Part shown: positions 1-11,200 of the stretch, piece after piece
Position numbering within the stretch: the stretch's first letter is position 1
Layout: each line of letters starts with the position of its first letter
Notes under the pieces: generated by a model
What the model was told of the DNA's origin: nothing
The model's input: the letters and a program-made list of their open reading frames with translations, nothing else
Databases searched by the model: none
Translations under genes and position numbers: made by a program
From: Ptychodera flava
Taxonomy: Eukaryota > Hemichordata > Enteropneusta > Ptychoderidae
Direction of reading: 5' to 3'
Length of the DNA stretch: 64,000 nt
Assembly (NCBI RefSeq): GCF_041260155.1
Contig: NC_091929.1
Span: 42,538,244 to 42,602,243, forward strand

Positions 1-361
1 GCGAGAATCAACCAGACTCATCATTCATTGGTGAGAATCAGCCAAAGTTGTTGTTCACTGGTGTAAATCAATCTTGTTCATTTTCACCAGTGAACAATGA
101 GTCAGGTTGATTCTCACCAGTGAATGATCAGTCTGGTTGATTCTCACTGGTGAATGATGAGACTGGTTGATTCTCACCGTAAAAATTACCATTCTCACAG
201 TGCTTGGTGAGAATTTCCATTCTCACCGGTGAGAATATCAGGAGTGCATTTCTCACTGCGCACCAGTGAGAATTCAAAAATTCCAACTGTTAGCAGTGAG
301 AATGACAAGAGATTCTCACCAATTGCGAGAAAGCATCACTTTCTCGCTCCAGTCTCGCAAT
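1..361. repeat. Right portion of a large foldback element in intron 2 of gene A
   Basis: The stretch is dense in GGTGAGAAT and its complement ATTCTCACC, arranged as nested inverted repeats, and ends in the hairpin gcgagaaag...ctttctcgc near 326-346. It is the counterpart of the complete copy at 12531-13068. Its left arm is outside the window. It carries one extra 39-bp unit (near 110-165) relative to the B copy. Confidence 0.75.
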
Positions 362-417
362 TTTTTCCTATAGTGTATGTGATTCTTTTTAAATTTGGAA
401 GATAAAGTCATTCTTAC

Positions 418-1510
418 CATGTCAGTAGTCTTCCTCTCGGTCGATATTATAGTCAACAACCCTGTTAGTATCGCCTGGAAAATGTTATATGAAGAGCTGG
501 TCATACAAAGAATGAACTTCTTTTCATTTATGCAATGTGTTATTTTGGAGCATACATATGAAACTGTGCAAATGTCTGGGCGGAAGAAGTTATAGTTCAT
601 AAAAGAAGAACAAGTATCCTTCTGACGGGACGAAATCCTGGTAAAATTTGAGTCACATAAACTTTCTCTTTCGTCTCTTCGATGTAAATGCGTTCGAGGG
701 CATAATTATCCACCCTTACATTACAAGTATAACAAGTTTTTTTGATATCATCAAGCTTTCTTTGGAATTTATTTTCATTTGTAATCTTACTGCCAAAATT
801 CCTTCCACGTGTACTCTGCTTTCTTTCTAGTATTTTACTCCTTACGATGTCTATACTGATACTTGACAGCACCTAAATCCCCAAAACATATAACCACATT
901 TTAAGGGGCAAGTTAAGCTAAACTTTTGATAATTTTTTCCTGTTTTTTTTTAAGTGAACCATACTTTCTTGTTGTACTCCTCAAAACATGTTGATATATG
1001 TAGTATTCAGCTTGTCAACTTAGCCTGTATATGTGTCAACAGCGTTGGTATTAATTGTTGACAATAAAATTCAAATGTATACAATAACGGTGCATTTTAC
1101 ACATATATACGCTATGTTGACAAGCTACGCAATGGGTGTTTCAATATTCTTTTGAACGACGTAAGAACTTGCAATTAACATGTAAAATAAAAACGGTGAA
1201 AATATTATCCAAAGTTAGCATTACTGGCCCTTTAAATGACACTATTTCTGACTAAGTCACCATCCACACCACTCATCGCACAAAAAGTGTCAAGATCTGA
1301 CGGTCTAGTACTTACCAACATTCCAGCATAAATTGGTATACCAAGGTATGCAAAGTGGCATTCATTATACACTGCCGCAGCGCCTGCATAGATTAAAATG
1401 CACGCTAACAGGAACTGGATGTAAGCCATCTTCACCAAGGTAGACGCTATAACACGGTGATTCACATTCCTGTCTTTAGGCAGATTATCATAAATGGTCA
1501 CTTTATCCAT
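418..1510 (-). CDS. Gene A: MS4A/CD20-like four-span membrane protein, first two coding exons (cut by window start)
   Basis: Coding exon 1 is 1316-1510 (65 codons, start MDKVTIYDNL) and exon 2 is 418-474 (19 codons, AILTGLLTIISTERKTTDM). Both are bounded by AG/GT sites on the minus strand, with donors reading gtaagt and gtaaga and all junctions in phase 0. Exon 1 holds a short cytoplasmic N-terminus and TM1 (about residues 22-47); TM2 is split across exons 1 and 2. The remaining exons lie beyond base 1. The start is chosen because the same MDKVT start recurs in all six visible copies and an in-frame stop lies just upstream. The 5' half is nearly identical to gene B. One difference is the last residue of exon 2, M where most copies have V. 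Family assignment is by topology and the short exon splitting TM2, as known in vertebrate MS4A genes. Confidence 0.7.
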
Positions 1511-1560
1511 TCTGTCTCACTATTTTCTCCAACTATAGTTTTCTTTGTCAAAGAATTGTT

Positions 1561-1845
1561 TCTGTGGACTGAAAATAATAATAAAAGGCTAAATGTGACA
1601 CTCTGAAACACGTTTAAAATTCTTACAGACGATATAAAAATCAGAACTTTTTCAATCAAATGCAGCTTTGACATCAGTTTGTTGCAAGGATCTTTTACAA
1701 AAGAAGTGACACAGACGATCGCTTTTGAGATAAGATGTTGCTGGCCTTCTAATGCCCTCATAGATTCATTACTAGTGATGAGTATTTCTTGATTTTTGAA
1801 GTCTGCATGTAAAGGGACAGGTCATTTATAGCTTTATATAAAAGG
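1561..1845 (-). promoter_or_regulatory. Proximal TATA box and leader of gene A
   Basis: The minus strand carries TATATAAA (about 1833-1840), some 330 bp before the start codon. About 200 bp downstream is a possible donor gtaaga (after 1627), and an acceptor-like cag sits near 1562-1571. The implied intron is only about 60 bp, so splicing here is doubtful. The leader holds an upstream reading frame starting MRALEGQQHLISKAIVC that ends before the MDKVT start. The TATA sequence is shared only with gene B; C, D and F differ at this place. Confidence 0.35.
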
Positions 1846-2559
1846 ACATTGCCGACAAGATAAAAACATTCGACTGCACAACTAATGCGAGATCCAGGGA
1901 TTGAGAACTGTCCCTTTATTTAAACCTAATTAAGGCATGAAACCCTGCTCGAAGGTGCATTTTAACATTCGGGGAAGGCAATTATTGTTTCAATCAATGG
2001 GACGGCCACGTGGCACGTGAAACGGCATAATGGTATTCGTTGTAAAATATGATGTCATAAGACCCTTCAATACATATTCGATAACACGGATTTGCCAAAA
2101 AGGCAACTATCCTTCTTTTATGTCAAAATTTTGGTGGAACTGACGGTTTTACCAATCAACTAGTCAACTTTGCCAATTTGACGTCCGAGTTACATTAAGA
2201 TTGTTTCATTTGACGTTACTTTGGAAATTAAAGTTTCCGGAATCATGAAAATAGTACCTTGATATTATCGACGTTCTGACTAAAAATATAAATATCGTAG
2301 TCAAATTGTCAATAATAGCACATATTACTATACAATGCAATGAGATTACTTCACACCGTTATTGACTGTTGCAAGTATACTGGTAAACAAATCTATCTCC
2401 ATATATAATGCAGCTGTTGTTTTAATGCCGTATGTTACAGCTATGGAGGTTGAAAATAATTAAATTAACATTACTGCGCCAAATCTGTGACGTGGTTAAT
2501 GCCGTGTTCTGAGTATATATATGAACCAAATTTCCTTGTCGGTGAAAACTTGAACTTAT

Positions 2560-2670
2560 CTAGTACATTTCAAATAACCCAAATTCCTCAGTCAACACAG
2601 AAACACTGACTTTGATCGGCATTAAGTTTGGTTGATTTGTTGACACAACAACTCGCTGACTATATATGGT
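2560..2670 (-). promoter_or_regulatory. Distal promoter/leader-exon block of gene A, donor mutated
   Basis: On the minus strand an AT-rich TATATA element (2661-2668) is followed about 100 bp later by the sequence that in C, D, E and F ends CTAG then gtaagtt. Here the same spot reads CTAG then ataagtt (donor dinucleotide at 2558-2559 is AT). If the block is a 5' untranslated exon, its splice donor is disabled in gene A. The exon role is inferred from the conserved donor and the TATA-like element about 1 kb upstream of the start codon. Confidence 0.4.
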
Positions 2671-2754
2671 TATCTTATTTTGCTGTTGCTTATTAAACAT
2701 TGGATAAGTGCCAAATGAAAGAAATTTTAACAGACTGAGTAATAAGGTTAATAA

Positions 2755-2890
2755 TAAGGTAATTCACAAAATATCGGGATTCATGTTCGAGTACATCGTG
2801 CAGCAGAGGTATTGTCCGAGACTTGTAGCGTCGAGGACAGTACCGAAGTGCACAATGTACTCGGACATAAACCCGGTATTTTGAGAAGAA
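2755..2890. repeat. About 130-bp inverted-repeat element upstream of gene A
   Basis: The left arm (ttcacaaaatatcgggatt) and the right arm (aacccggtattttgagaa) are complementary, and the pairing continues around gagtacat/atgtactc. Related copies sit at the same relative place upstream of the other genes, so it predates the array's expansion. Confidence 0.55.
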
Positions 2891-3587
2891 CCGTATATTG
2901 TTATACATCTGCGTCTGTAACCGATAGAGTTTCGTCGTAAGTTTCCGTATAGAGAACGTGGAGTCAAATTACATTGACATGGAGTACAATAACTTCGGGT
3001 GTTATGGGACGCTGTTTGACCTTTGACCTCATATTAGTTTCATAAAAACACAAGAAAAACAAAATAATATTTCACTTTATTTAAAAAAAAATCATCTAAC
3101 CATCTCTAAGTCAAGCAGTGAATGGCAGTCAGTACAAATCCCGTGAATTTATGTGAAGTAACGTTGCCGGTTTACAATTGTTAGCATGTGTACTGCACTG
3201 CGTCTTACATGTATATAGGATGGGGGTGTGGCCGCAGTTTACCCCTCATACCATTATTTTCTGTTTTATTCTACTCAAGGCCGTTATATTTTCCATTATT
3301 ACAGCCCTCAACTCGATTTGAGATAAGAACACATTGGTAGCCTTGTTTTTCATTTTGAAACTCCCCATGCATTTCACCCATTTGAGGCCTCAAAATAGAA
3401 AAATAGGTTTAGGTGGTACTTCTCATAACTATATATTTTCTCTTGAAAACTCCTATCACTATTTCAGAGTTTTTTAAAAATTTGGATAGAGCACAGAAAC
3501 CTGTCTCATAACCTTATATTTACTTTTTAAAAAACCCTACCACTATTTCAGTGTTTTTCTGAACTGGCGATAGCACAAATATTTACT

Positions 3588-4100
3588 TTTAGATATCTAC
3601 TCGGCGAAGGGTACACCTTATGGCATTAAGGCTGAAGACGTGTGCAAGTGGTTGCTGATGGGCTCTTGGCAGCTGTCCTGCTGAGCTGCATGGACGAGTC
3701 TTGCAGGATCCATCGCTGTCTACTATGGAAGGGGGTGATAGGAAGGCATGCCTGAAGTGCAGGTGGGTGTGCCGAGTCAGAACCAGCTTTCTCTGTGTAA
3801 CGGGTATAGGTATGACAGTGACAAAGGGAAAGCTTGGCAGAGGAAACAAAGCGAGGTGATGAGGCAGGGAAAACGGGATATGATAGTTTGGAAGAACAAG
3901 TTGCCGTTTTGGGCGAGTTATGGCGCTTCCTGACCTATGAATTTCCTGACCTTGGAATTTTATGTTATATAAAAGTGTTCCTAAAAATTATATTATCTAT
4001 AAGTGTACACACCACTATAGCTGACAACTTAGGACCTTGTTTGGGGATGACCTTGCCCTCAACAGTCGTAGGTAACAAAGTTGAAAAACTAAAGTGATGG
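3588..4100. other. GC-richer conserved spacer block (A-B spacer)
   Basis: The block is more GC-rich than its surroundings and is shared with 27930-28420 and 50330-50990. The plus strand contains short frames such as LSLCNGYRYDSDKGKAWQRK that are interrupted differently in each copy, so no gene can be called. It may be a decayed exon or an old repeat. Confidence 0.35.
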
Positions 4101-4259
4101 TTATACATTAACCAGCCCTTTCCCATCCCGGAAATTGAAAAAGAGTGCTCTCATTAAACCGATAATCATGGAATATGTCTGGAAAAACTTTGTTTGTGCC
4201 TTGATCGATTTTATATTGTGCAGACGTATGTCTGAACATCCAAAAGACGAACTTTAGCG

Positions 4260-5825
4260 GTGTGAATATCGTTTTCACATTCAGTAAATTTGACTTCCAG
4301 ATTTCAAAAGGTCAAAGTTTAAATACGGCTTATGTATAACTAAGCTTATCTGTGCGACCGTGAACAGAGCTTGATACTACGGACTTAAAATTTCTTTGAA
4401 ATGACATTGTGATAAATCTTTTGTCATATTACTTGCACTAATACCATTGCAAATAAGGTTATTTCCTACATCGCTATAAACACACACATGGGGACAAAAA
4501 TGATAAAAAATATAAAAAAGCTACCAGGTAGAGTTGCTTTGTATGCAACTGGTTGGGAAGGGGAGAAACGGCAGTCCCGAAGCCAAAGCACTCTGTAGCG
4601 ACTCACCACACCTACATTCAGGTGCCAGTGTAAAGCTATGGTGAGAGTGCTCTCAAATCATTTCATTTTTTACGTATCAAACTCGGCCCGGTTACCAAAT
4701 TTGGATGGAATCGTCGAATTCCGGATCTACTTTTGCGCTTAGATCGTTTTGCTGTAAACAAAAGTGCGCGAGATTCAAAAGTTGTTGACAGGCACACTGT
4801 GTCCAAATACGGGCAATCGCGTGCATTTCTGAACTACCTCTATTCTGGTTACCACAGGCATTCGACTCAAAGCAAGAAAACCGTCACTGATGCAACAAGT
4901 ATAATTATTATTTATACTGGTTGCATTAGTGATGGTTTGCTTGCATTGACTCGAATCACAGTCACCTGTGGTCTCTTCCGCTCTGCGTCTATGCGCCCTC
5001 TTCAGTCAGGATCTCTGTTGATCACGTATGTTGCTTTGCGTGTTCTAGAAGTCTGCACGTAGACAAATGACGTCATTATGTATGTCAGTCTGCGACGGGA
5101 AGAGGCCATCGCTTTTCTGAAAAATGGACTAAAAGGGCGATATATTTTTAATATTGCACACACTGTTTTCGCCGAAACTATGCTGAATATTATGTTAATT
5201 ACATATTTATCGCATATGATGAAACCTTTACGGCCCTGATACGGGTTTGCGGACTTTGGTCGTACGGCATACGCCCCCGTACGCTCGGACCCTTCTGCCG
5301 TACGACCTCGGTCCGCAAAACCCGTATCAGAGCCGTAAAGATCAAAGACATACCAGCGAGTTACTTCCAAGAGATCTGATTCACCCCTGCTTCAAGGCTT
5401 TGAAATACCCTTGGCGCTTCCTGGTAAGACAACGCTGTGAGGACGGCAGACATGATTGGAAAACACCGACGCCCTCACACTTTCACATTCAGTAATTTTG
5501 ACTTCCTGATTTCAAGAGGTGAAAGTTTAAACATGTATAACTAGGCTATCTGTGTGACAGAATAAAGTTGAACAAAGCTTAAGTACTGGGGACTTTAATT
5601 TCGTTGAAATGTGAGAAATCTTTCGTCATATTTGTCGCAAAACTACCATTACAAGTATGGTTATTTCTTACATCGCCATAAACGCAAGAGTGAAGACAAA
5701 AAGCAAAAAAATAAAAAAGCTACCAGGTACACTTTGAGTAGAGTAGGTTAGGAAGGGATAAAACGGCAGTCCAGAAGCCAAAGCACACTACAGAGGCTCA
5801 CCACAGCTAAAGGGGTACCAGTGAG
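4260..5825. repeat. Pair of about 350-400-bp direct repeats with a 0.85-kb insert
   Basis: Segments 4270-4635 and 5490-5820 are diverged direct copies (shared landmarks: tttgacttcc, agctaccaggta, aacggcagtcc, gaagccaaagcac). Between them lie a CRE-like palindrome, TGACGTCA at 5068-5075, and a strong hairpin at 5226-5340. The 110-codon frame at 4733-5062 has no recognisable domain and I do not call it a gene. Confidence 0.5.
5226..5340. repeat. 115-bp hairpin (MITE-like), A-B spacer
   Basis: The left arm tttacggccctgatacggg and the right arm cccgtatcagagccgtaaa are almost perfectly complementary. The inner parts pair as gtcgtacggc/gccgtacgac. Confidence 0.65.
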
Positions 5826-6139
5826 TTACTTCCAAGAGATATGATTCACCCCTGCTTCAGGCTGTTAAATACCCTTGGAGCTTCCTGGTAAGACAACGCT
5901 GTGGTTCGAACTCCACTGAAAACACCGTATTTTCTACCTCTGGACAGAATGGAATTGTCCTGAGGCTATCTTTGACCCAGTTTTAAGCGATGTATTCATT
6001 GCTTCGATAATGTTTGTGTGTGATGTGTGATAGCGAGTACGTAAGTTCGAGTGCTCCATGAACTCTACAGCAGTTAGGAGTGGTAGCAGTTAGAGAAAAT
6101 GTGCCAACTTAGTTAGGTTATTGAACCACTATTTTTGGT

Positions 6140-6235
6140 GGAGTGGGAATTTGGCCTAGCGGTTCTGTCTGTTGCTTCTGCGCTAGGTAGCTAGCTACCG
6201 TATGTTGTAAGTTCGAACCCGATTGAAAATACTGT
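6140..6235 (+). repeat. tRNA-derived SINE-like fragment
   Basis: It contains a pol III A box-like tggcctagcgg (6152-6162) and a B box gttcgaaccc (6211-6220), about 50 bp apart as in tRNA-derived SINEs, followed by gattgaaaatactgtattt. No intact tRNA fold was found. A related B-box piece with gttcgaactcc lies at 5904-5914. Confidence 0.5.
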
Positions 6236-6249
6236 ATTTACGTTAGACA

Positions 6250-8250
6250 AAAAAATACTAGTATCGGAACAATAATTTGCAACAAATTTGATAATTCACA
6301 TTTTTCAAACTAAACATGTCTTAATGATGATTGTAAGTTGAGAGTAGTCAGATGCAATTCATATGCAAATATATGCTTTTCATATGCAAATAGCATACAC
6401 ATGAATGAAGCTTTACAACTAACACGTTTATCTTTACATCCGTCGTGGATTCTTCCTACCTCTATGAACCTGCAGAGATATCTTTCAATTGAAAAAAAAA
6501 TGTCACGTGGACATACGTTAATATTCAACACTCGGCATTTGACCGTAGGATAAATACGCTTTTATAATGACAGTATCAAGCACTGCAGAAAACAATTGTG
6601 TTAGAATGATTTTTTAAAATTTTTGTTGCTGTATAAAAGTAAACTTTCCTGGAATGCGTTACACAGATATTCCACTACGTCAACCGAGTTGTTAGCTAGA
6701 AAGTGGGATGAAATGGCAACCATGCTGCCAAATTAAAAGTGACAATGGCATCTGCTTCAAACTCCTTTTCACAGAATATAGAACCACTTATGTAAAGTAA
6801 TATACGAGAATTCAAATGAGCTGTCAGTGTCTCATTGTAGTGACACCAACGTATCTAAAGTTGTAACATGCAACATATTATACATGTGATATCGGAATCA
6901 ACTCAAACAAAACAACAGGAAATAAAACTGCTTGAAATTTCTTCAACAAATAATGCTTTATTACAATAAAAATCTTCCTCATTAACACTGCATTTATAGT
7001 ATTAACACGACATCTACTTGTTGGATTTTTCAAATGCTAGCCAAATGTTTATGTAGAAACATGGTTTGCATCCATTTCAGGCACACAACATATAGTCACA
7101 TGCTTTTTCTCGATGACAGAAAATTTCATTAAATTTGAAATTCAATTTATACCAGTAATTACAATGTTTTTTACCGAATACACTTTGAATGCGACATTAT
7201 GAGACTATGTTGACCGGAATAAATGTAAAAGTTCATTAATATGTCAATTAACCAATTTACTTTAAAATTTGTACGAGAAAATTGCAAAATTACACGCGCA
7301 ACAAACCTATTTTCGAAGGTAAACTACCCAGAATTCAAGGTGATGCCATACTGCAGTGTGTGCAGGGCGATGCCGCACTGCAGTGTACGCAGCCCTATGC
7401 CATACTGTAGTGTATTCGGCGCGCGAGAGAGAGAACCAAGAAATTATTAAATATTCAATTTTAGTGAGTCTGGTAGGCAAAGAAAAGTCGCTGACTGCAG
7501 CAATGTTTGTAGTCAAATGTTTTTTTTTAAAATTCGGAACATTGTTAGCTCTGCTACAATGCTTGAAGTATTATGTTTGGATATTATTCCCGCGCTACGC
7601 TTGACGCCACTGTGCTATAATATTCACTGATCAAAAAAAAAAATCGCAAAGTATACCAGTTGTAAAATCTACCCTGTCTAAGTTTCTCCTGCTTGATGAT
7701 CCTTTATTTTATTTTCAAGAAAATTGTGACTAATGACCAGTCCTTGCAGGCTTTTTCTAACCTTTAATCACGTGACGAGAAATACGACTCAATGAGGCAG
7801 GTGAGCAGCACCTCTCCATCGTTTTGGCTAGGTACCTCAAAACTTAAACTGAAAACTATATTACGGTATAGTGAGAAAACATGACACAGGTCAGGAGCGA
7901 TACCTTCACCGCAAATGTTTGATGATATTTAATACAAGGAACATGATAAATGCATTTTATTCGCAGCCAACCTATCGAATAGGTTTAAGTACTTCGATTG
8001 CCTTATATGTAATATATATTTTATACATGTATATGGTTTTGGTTATAAAGTGAAGGTATCATTGTAAGGGTAACTGCGACACTAATGGCAAATACCTTTT
8101 CATAAATTTGTTTCAATGATTGATATAGTACTTAAACGTGAGAGGCAAAGAAAGTCTCCTTATATCTATTTTTCTTTCCCATTTGATGTAACACTTTGAG
8201 GTTACATAATGCATTCATCAGTTATTTGTTTGTTTAGTCGCTTTATTATA
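6250..8250. other. A-B spacer, 3' flank of gene B; no gene seen
   Basis: It is AT-rich and homologous to 18310-20920 and to the spacers after the other genes. It holds two octamer motifs ATGCAAAT (6363-6370 and 6384-6391), a 27-bp minisatellite (7342-7422) and otherwise no supported gene. Short frames in this stretch recur only because the spacers are duplicated. Confidence 0.5.
7342..7422. repeat. 27-bp minisatellite, three units
   Basis: The units begin gatgccatactgcagtgtgt, gatgccgcactgcagtgtac and tatgccatactgtagtgtat. The unit number differs at the equivalent places in other spacers. Confidence 0.6.
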
Positions 8251-11200
8251 TCATTTCAGTAATGGTGACGATTCTGAGATAGCCGTATCAATAACTTCTC
8301 TCTGTCTCTCGATGTCCTTGGAATCTTTGCCATTCACTGTAAAGAAATTACAAAAATTTAAAAGTACCCATTTGCATGTCGAATGGTCATGCCGAGACCA
8401 TGATGCATCTCGGCAGATATAATTCATTTATTAAGGTATCAGACCTGTCACTCAATAGATGTTTCCTACCCAGCAGACGGACAGTTTGGCCTTGGGTACA
8501 CAATCGGGTGAAAGTCGGAGTCCGATGGGCAGTTGTCTTGGTAGACTCGGTGACCCACACTCTCTGGGAGGAAGTGTAGCGCCCCCAGCAGAGAGTCTGG
8601 GTCACCAAGACTATTGTTTTGGCGGCTTAACGGTTCCAGAACCAAAATTAACTTCCAGAACCAAAATTATTTCTTTTAACGGGTGTTTTACGAGAAGAAT
8701 GTACAATAGTATTTGTCCGAAAGTATGGTGGTATCGCATTTTAAATTAATTTTTCTCAGTTCTCAGTAGTTTTAGACAATGGAAATATAGAGGAAACCAA
8801 CAGCCGTCAAAGAGAATGTTAGTAAAGAACTTAATCGTGTGATCCCATCGGTGTGTTCAAACACTCAAGATTTAAAAATAAACCAAGCAATGTAATGTTT
8901 AACAATAACAAATCCGTTGAACATAGACACACGGGCTTGTGGGAAAAAATCCTACTTTTCAAAATATACACATGAATGTGTTTCCAGTACTGAAACACCT
9001 GGTTCTAGATTGCACCTACCAATACTAGGCTGTTTTTACCTTTAGCTGAGTTGGCTGGTATCATTATAAACATGTTGTTGCCTTCTCCAACTGGCATCGA
9101 CATGAATCCATCTTGTGAGACCTCTACCGAACCACGTTGGGGACCAAGATATGCCTTCATCTATTGGGAAATTATCAAAAATGGGATTTAAATTATGGCT
9201 TAGAGGGGAATATATATATGGACGAAACAATTCTTACAAGTCTCAAAGGCATGATATGTTTATGTACAGCATGAATTATCGAAAGAGTCATGTTAAACTT
9301 CACGCAAAATTTAAATTCGCCGATCTAAACAAAAGAGAAAAACTTTTCTCCAATGCTACGAGAGCAACATGAAAAGCAAAAATGCAGAATGTGAAAAGAT
9401 GTGTCAATACAGCACCACGGTTGGAAAGGATACAAAATATGCTAAGCCATATTAGTTTAACAGTTTTTGAAGTGAGACCATGATTTGTATAACATTTCTA
9501 TATATGGTAACAGACTTATGGCTTTGAGCACAGACGAACTTGGAATAAATAATCTCATAATTATGAAATATTGTGAAATATTAATATTAGTAATAAAACC
9601 ATTTTGGTATTGTATGAGAGTTGAGCTTCTTTCTGCTCAGCAACATGTACTTGATAAAATCATTGAACGTGTCTTTTGGCATAGTAGTCTACCTCGCGTC
9701 CAATAAAGTAAAAGCGTATAGAAAGGAAAGGCAGCCAGCTTCCACAGCAAGTCCTTACTACATACCTGTTTAAACCCTCTGTAATACTCATAGAGGCGTT
9801 AGAGAAATTCTGGAACCATTGGCTTATTAGCATAAATCATGTAAGTTGACAGCATAGAGCAGTCGACCAATTTGGGCTCATTAACGCCTGACCGCCGTGG
9901 TGAAGTTACTAACTTAAACGAGATGCAAATATTTACGTCCTGCCAAGTTGAGAACATTTAATTCTTACTTATAAGTTCCTTCTGACTATATATTTGTAAC
10001 ATATTGTCCAAAGATTATTATGTAAAGTAAAATTGTCACACATTCAGTAATTTGATCAAGGAATGGTGAGCAGAAACGGAGCTCAACCCGATGCAATACC
10101 AAAAGGGATTCTTATTAAGGATATTTCATAACAATGCAATCATATTTCTTTGTCTATTTATTCCCTGTTCGACTGTGTAATAGCATAAGCATAGACCATA
10201 CCTGTGTAGGCCCGTAGTAGGGTGTGGTGTTTCTGGTACATCTCCAACAACATTGGATCTGAGAAGTCTGTTATTCAAAAAGATTTTAGAAAATTATTAT
10301 AGCCTGATCCATTATTATAACACTACGTAACGTGACAATTTCGCATGAGAAATGTATAGATTCAAATAGGTCGAAGGTCAAAGGGACAAATTGATCTTTC
10401 AAGACTATCAAATTAAGGTTAATCCAACAGGTGTAGAAGATTTCACTTTCAGAATTTGCTGAGAAATGTCTGATATTCAAGATTTTGTAAAACTGGCCGA
10501 GTAAAACAATTTCAGACTCTCAATGGTTGGCTTCGTGCAATTGTCATAATATTTTTATCTTGACGACGAAATTTTTAGAAACTGATCTATGAAAGCACAT
10601 AAGTCTCTTAAACGTTTCTTTGTACTTATGTGCTGACCAACTGAAACACTTTTGGTGAAACTACCATTGATATATTATTGCCCATAATTTGAAATATACG
10701 ATTTGCGGTTACAAAATGTGAAATTTGTCAAAACCAATTCGATAGTTTTCAAACTGCGTGGCGCTGAAAAGAGCTCATGCACATTAAATGTTAATCCTCA
10801 TACTGCCTACCTATGTATAGGTAGGCTTTCATTTCATTCATTACATTGTACAAAATATAATGCTGTTCATTTACCATGCTATACATGACACTAATCCTTA
10901 AACCTTCGAACACAAAGCATTACTTCATTAAAAGATACTATCCTCCCTAATTAGTTCCAATCGTGTTAATCTAAGTTTTTATAATCATACTAACCTGGCT
11001 GCAACATTTCTTACAACCATTGCGACAGAGAACCCTGCTGCACAGAATGCCATTTATAATGGCAACAATCGCTTCACACACAGCCATCAGCAGAATGAAG
11101 GTATCAATAGTTTGTCGTTTGTGCTGGAAAGAACAAAATTAGACTAATATCAACATGCACGACAATGAAAAGCGTCAACAAGGATGACACTACACGTAAC

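Noticed and set aside
1-361. CRISPR-like array of repeated gagaat units
   Set aside because: The units are inverted and irregular, without constant spacers, and the DNA is clearly from a eukaryote.
6140-6235. Possible functional tRNA gene
   Set aside because: A and B boxes are present, but I could not form acceptor and anticodon stems. A SINE fragment is the better reading.
6310-6553. Small frames shared with 18373-18616
   Set aside because: Near identity reflects the segmental duplication; no codon bias or domain.
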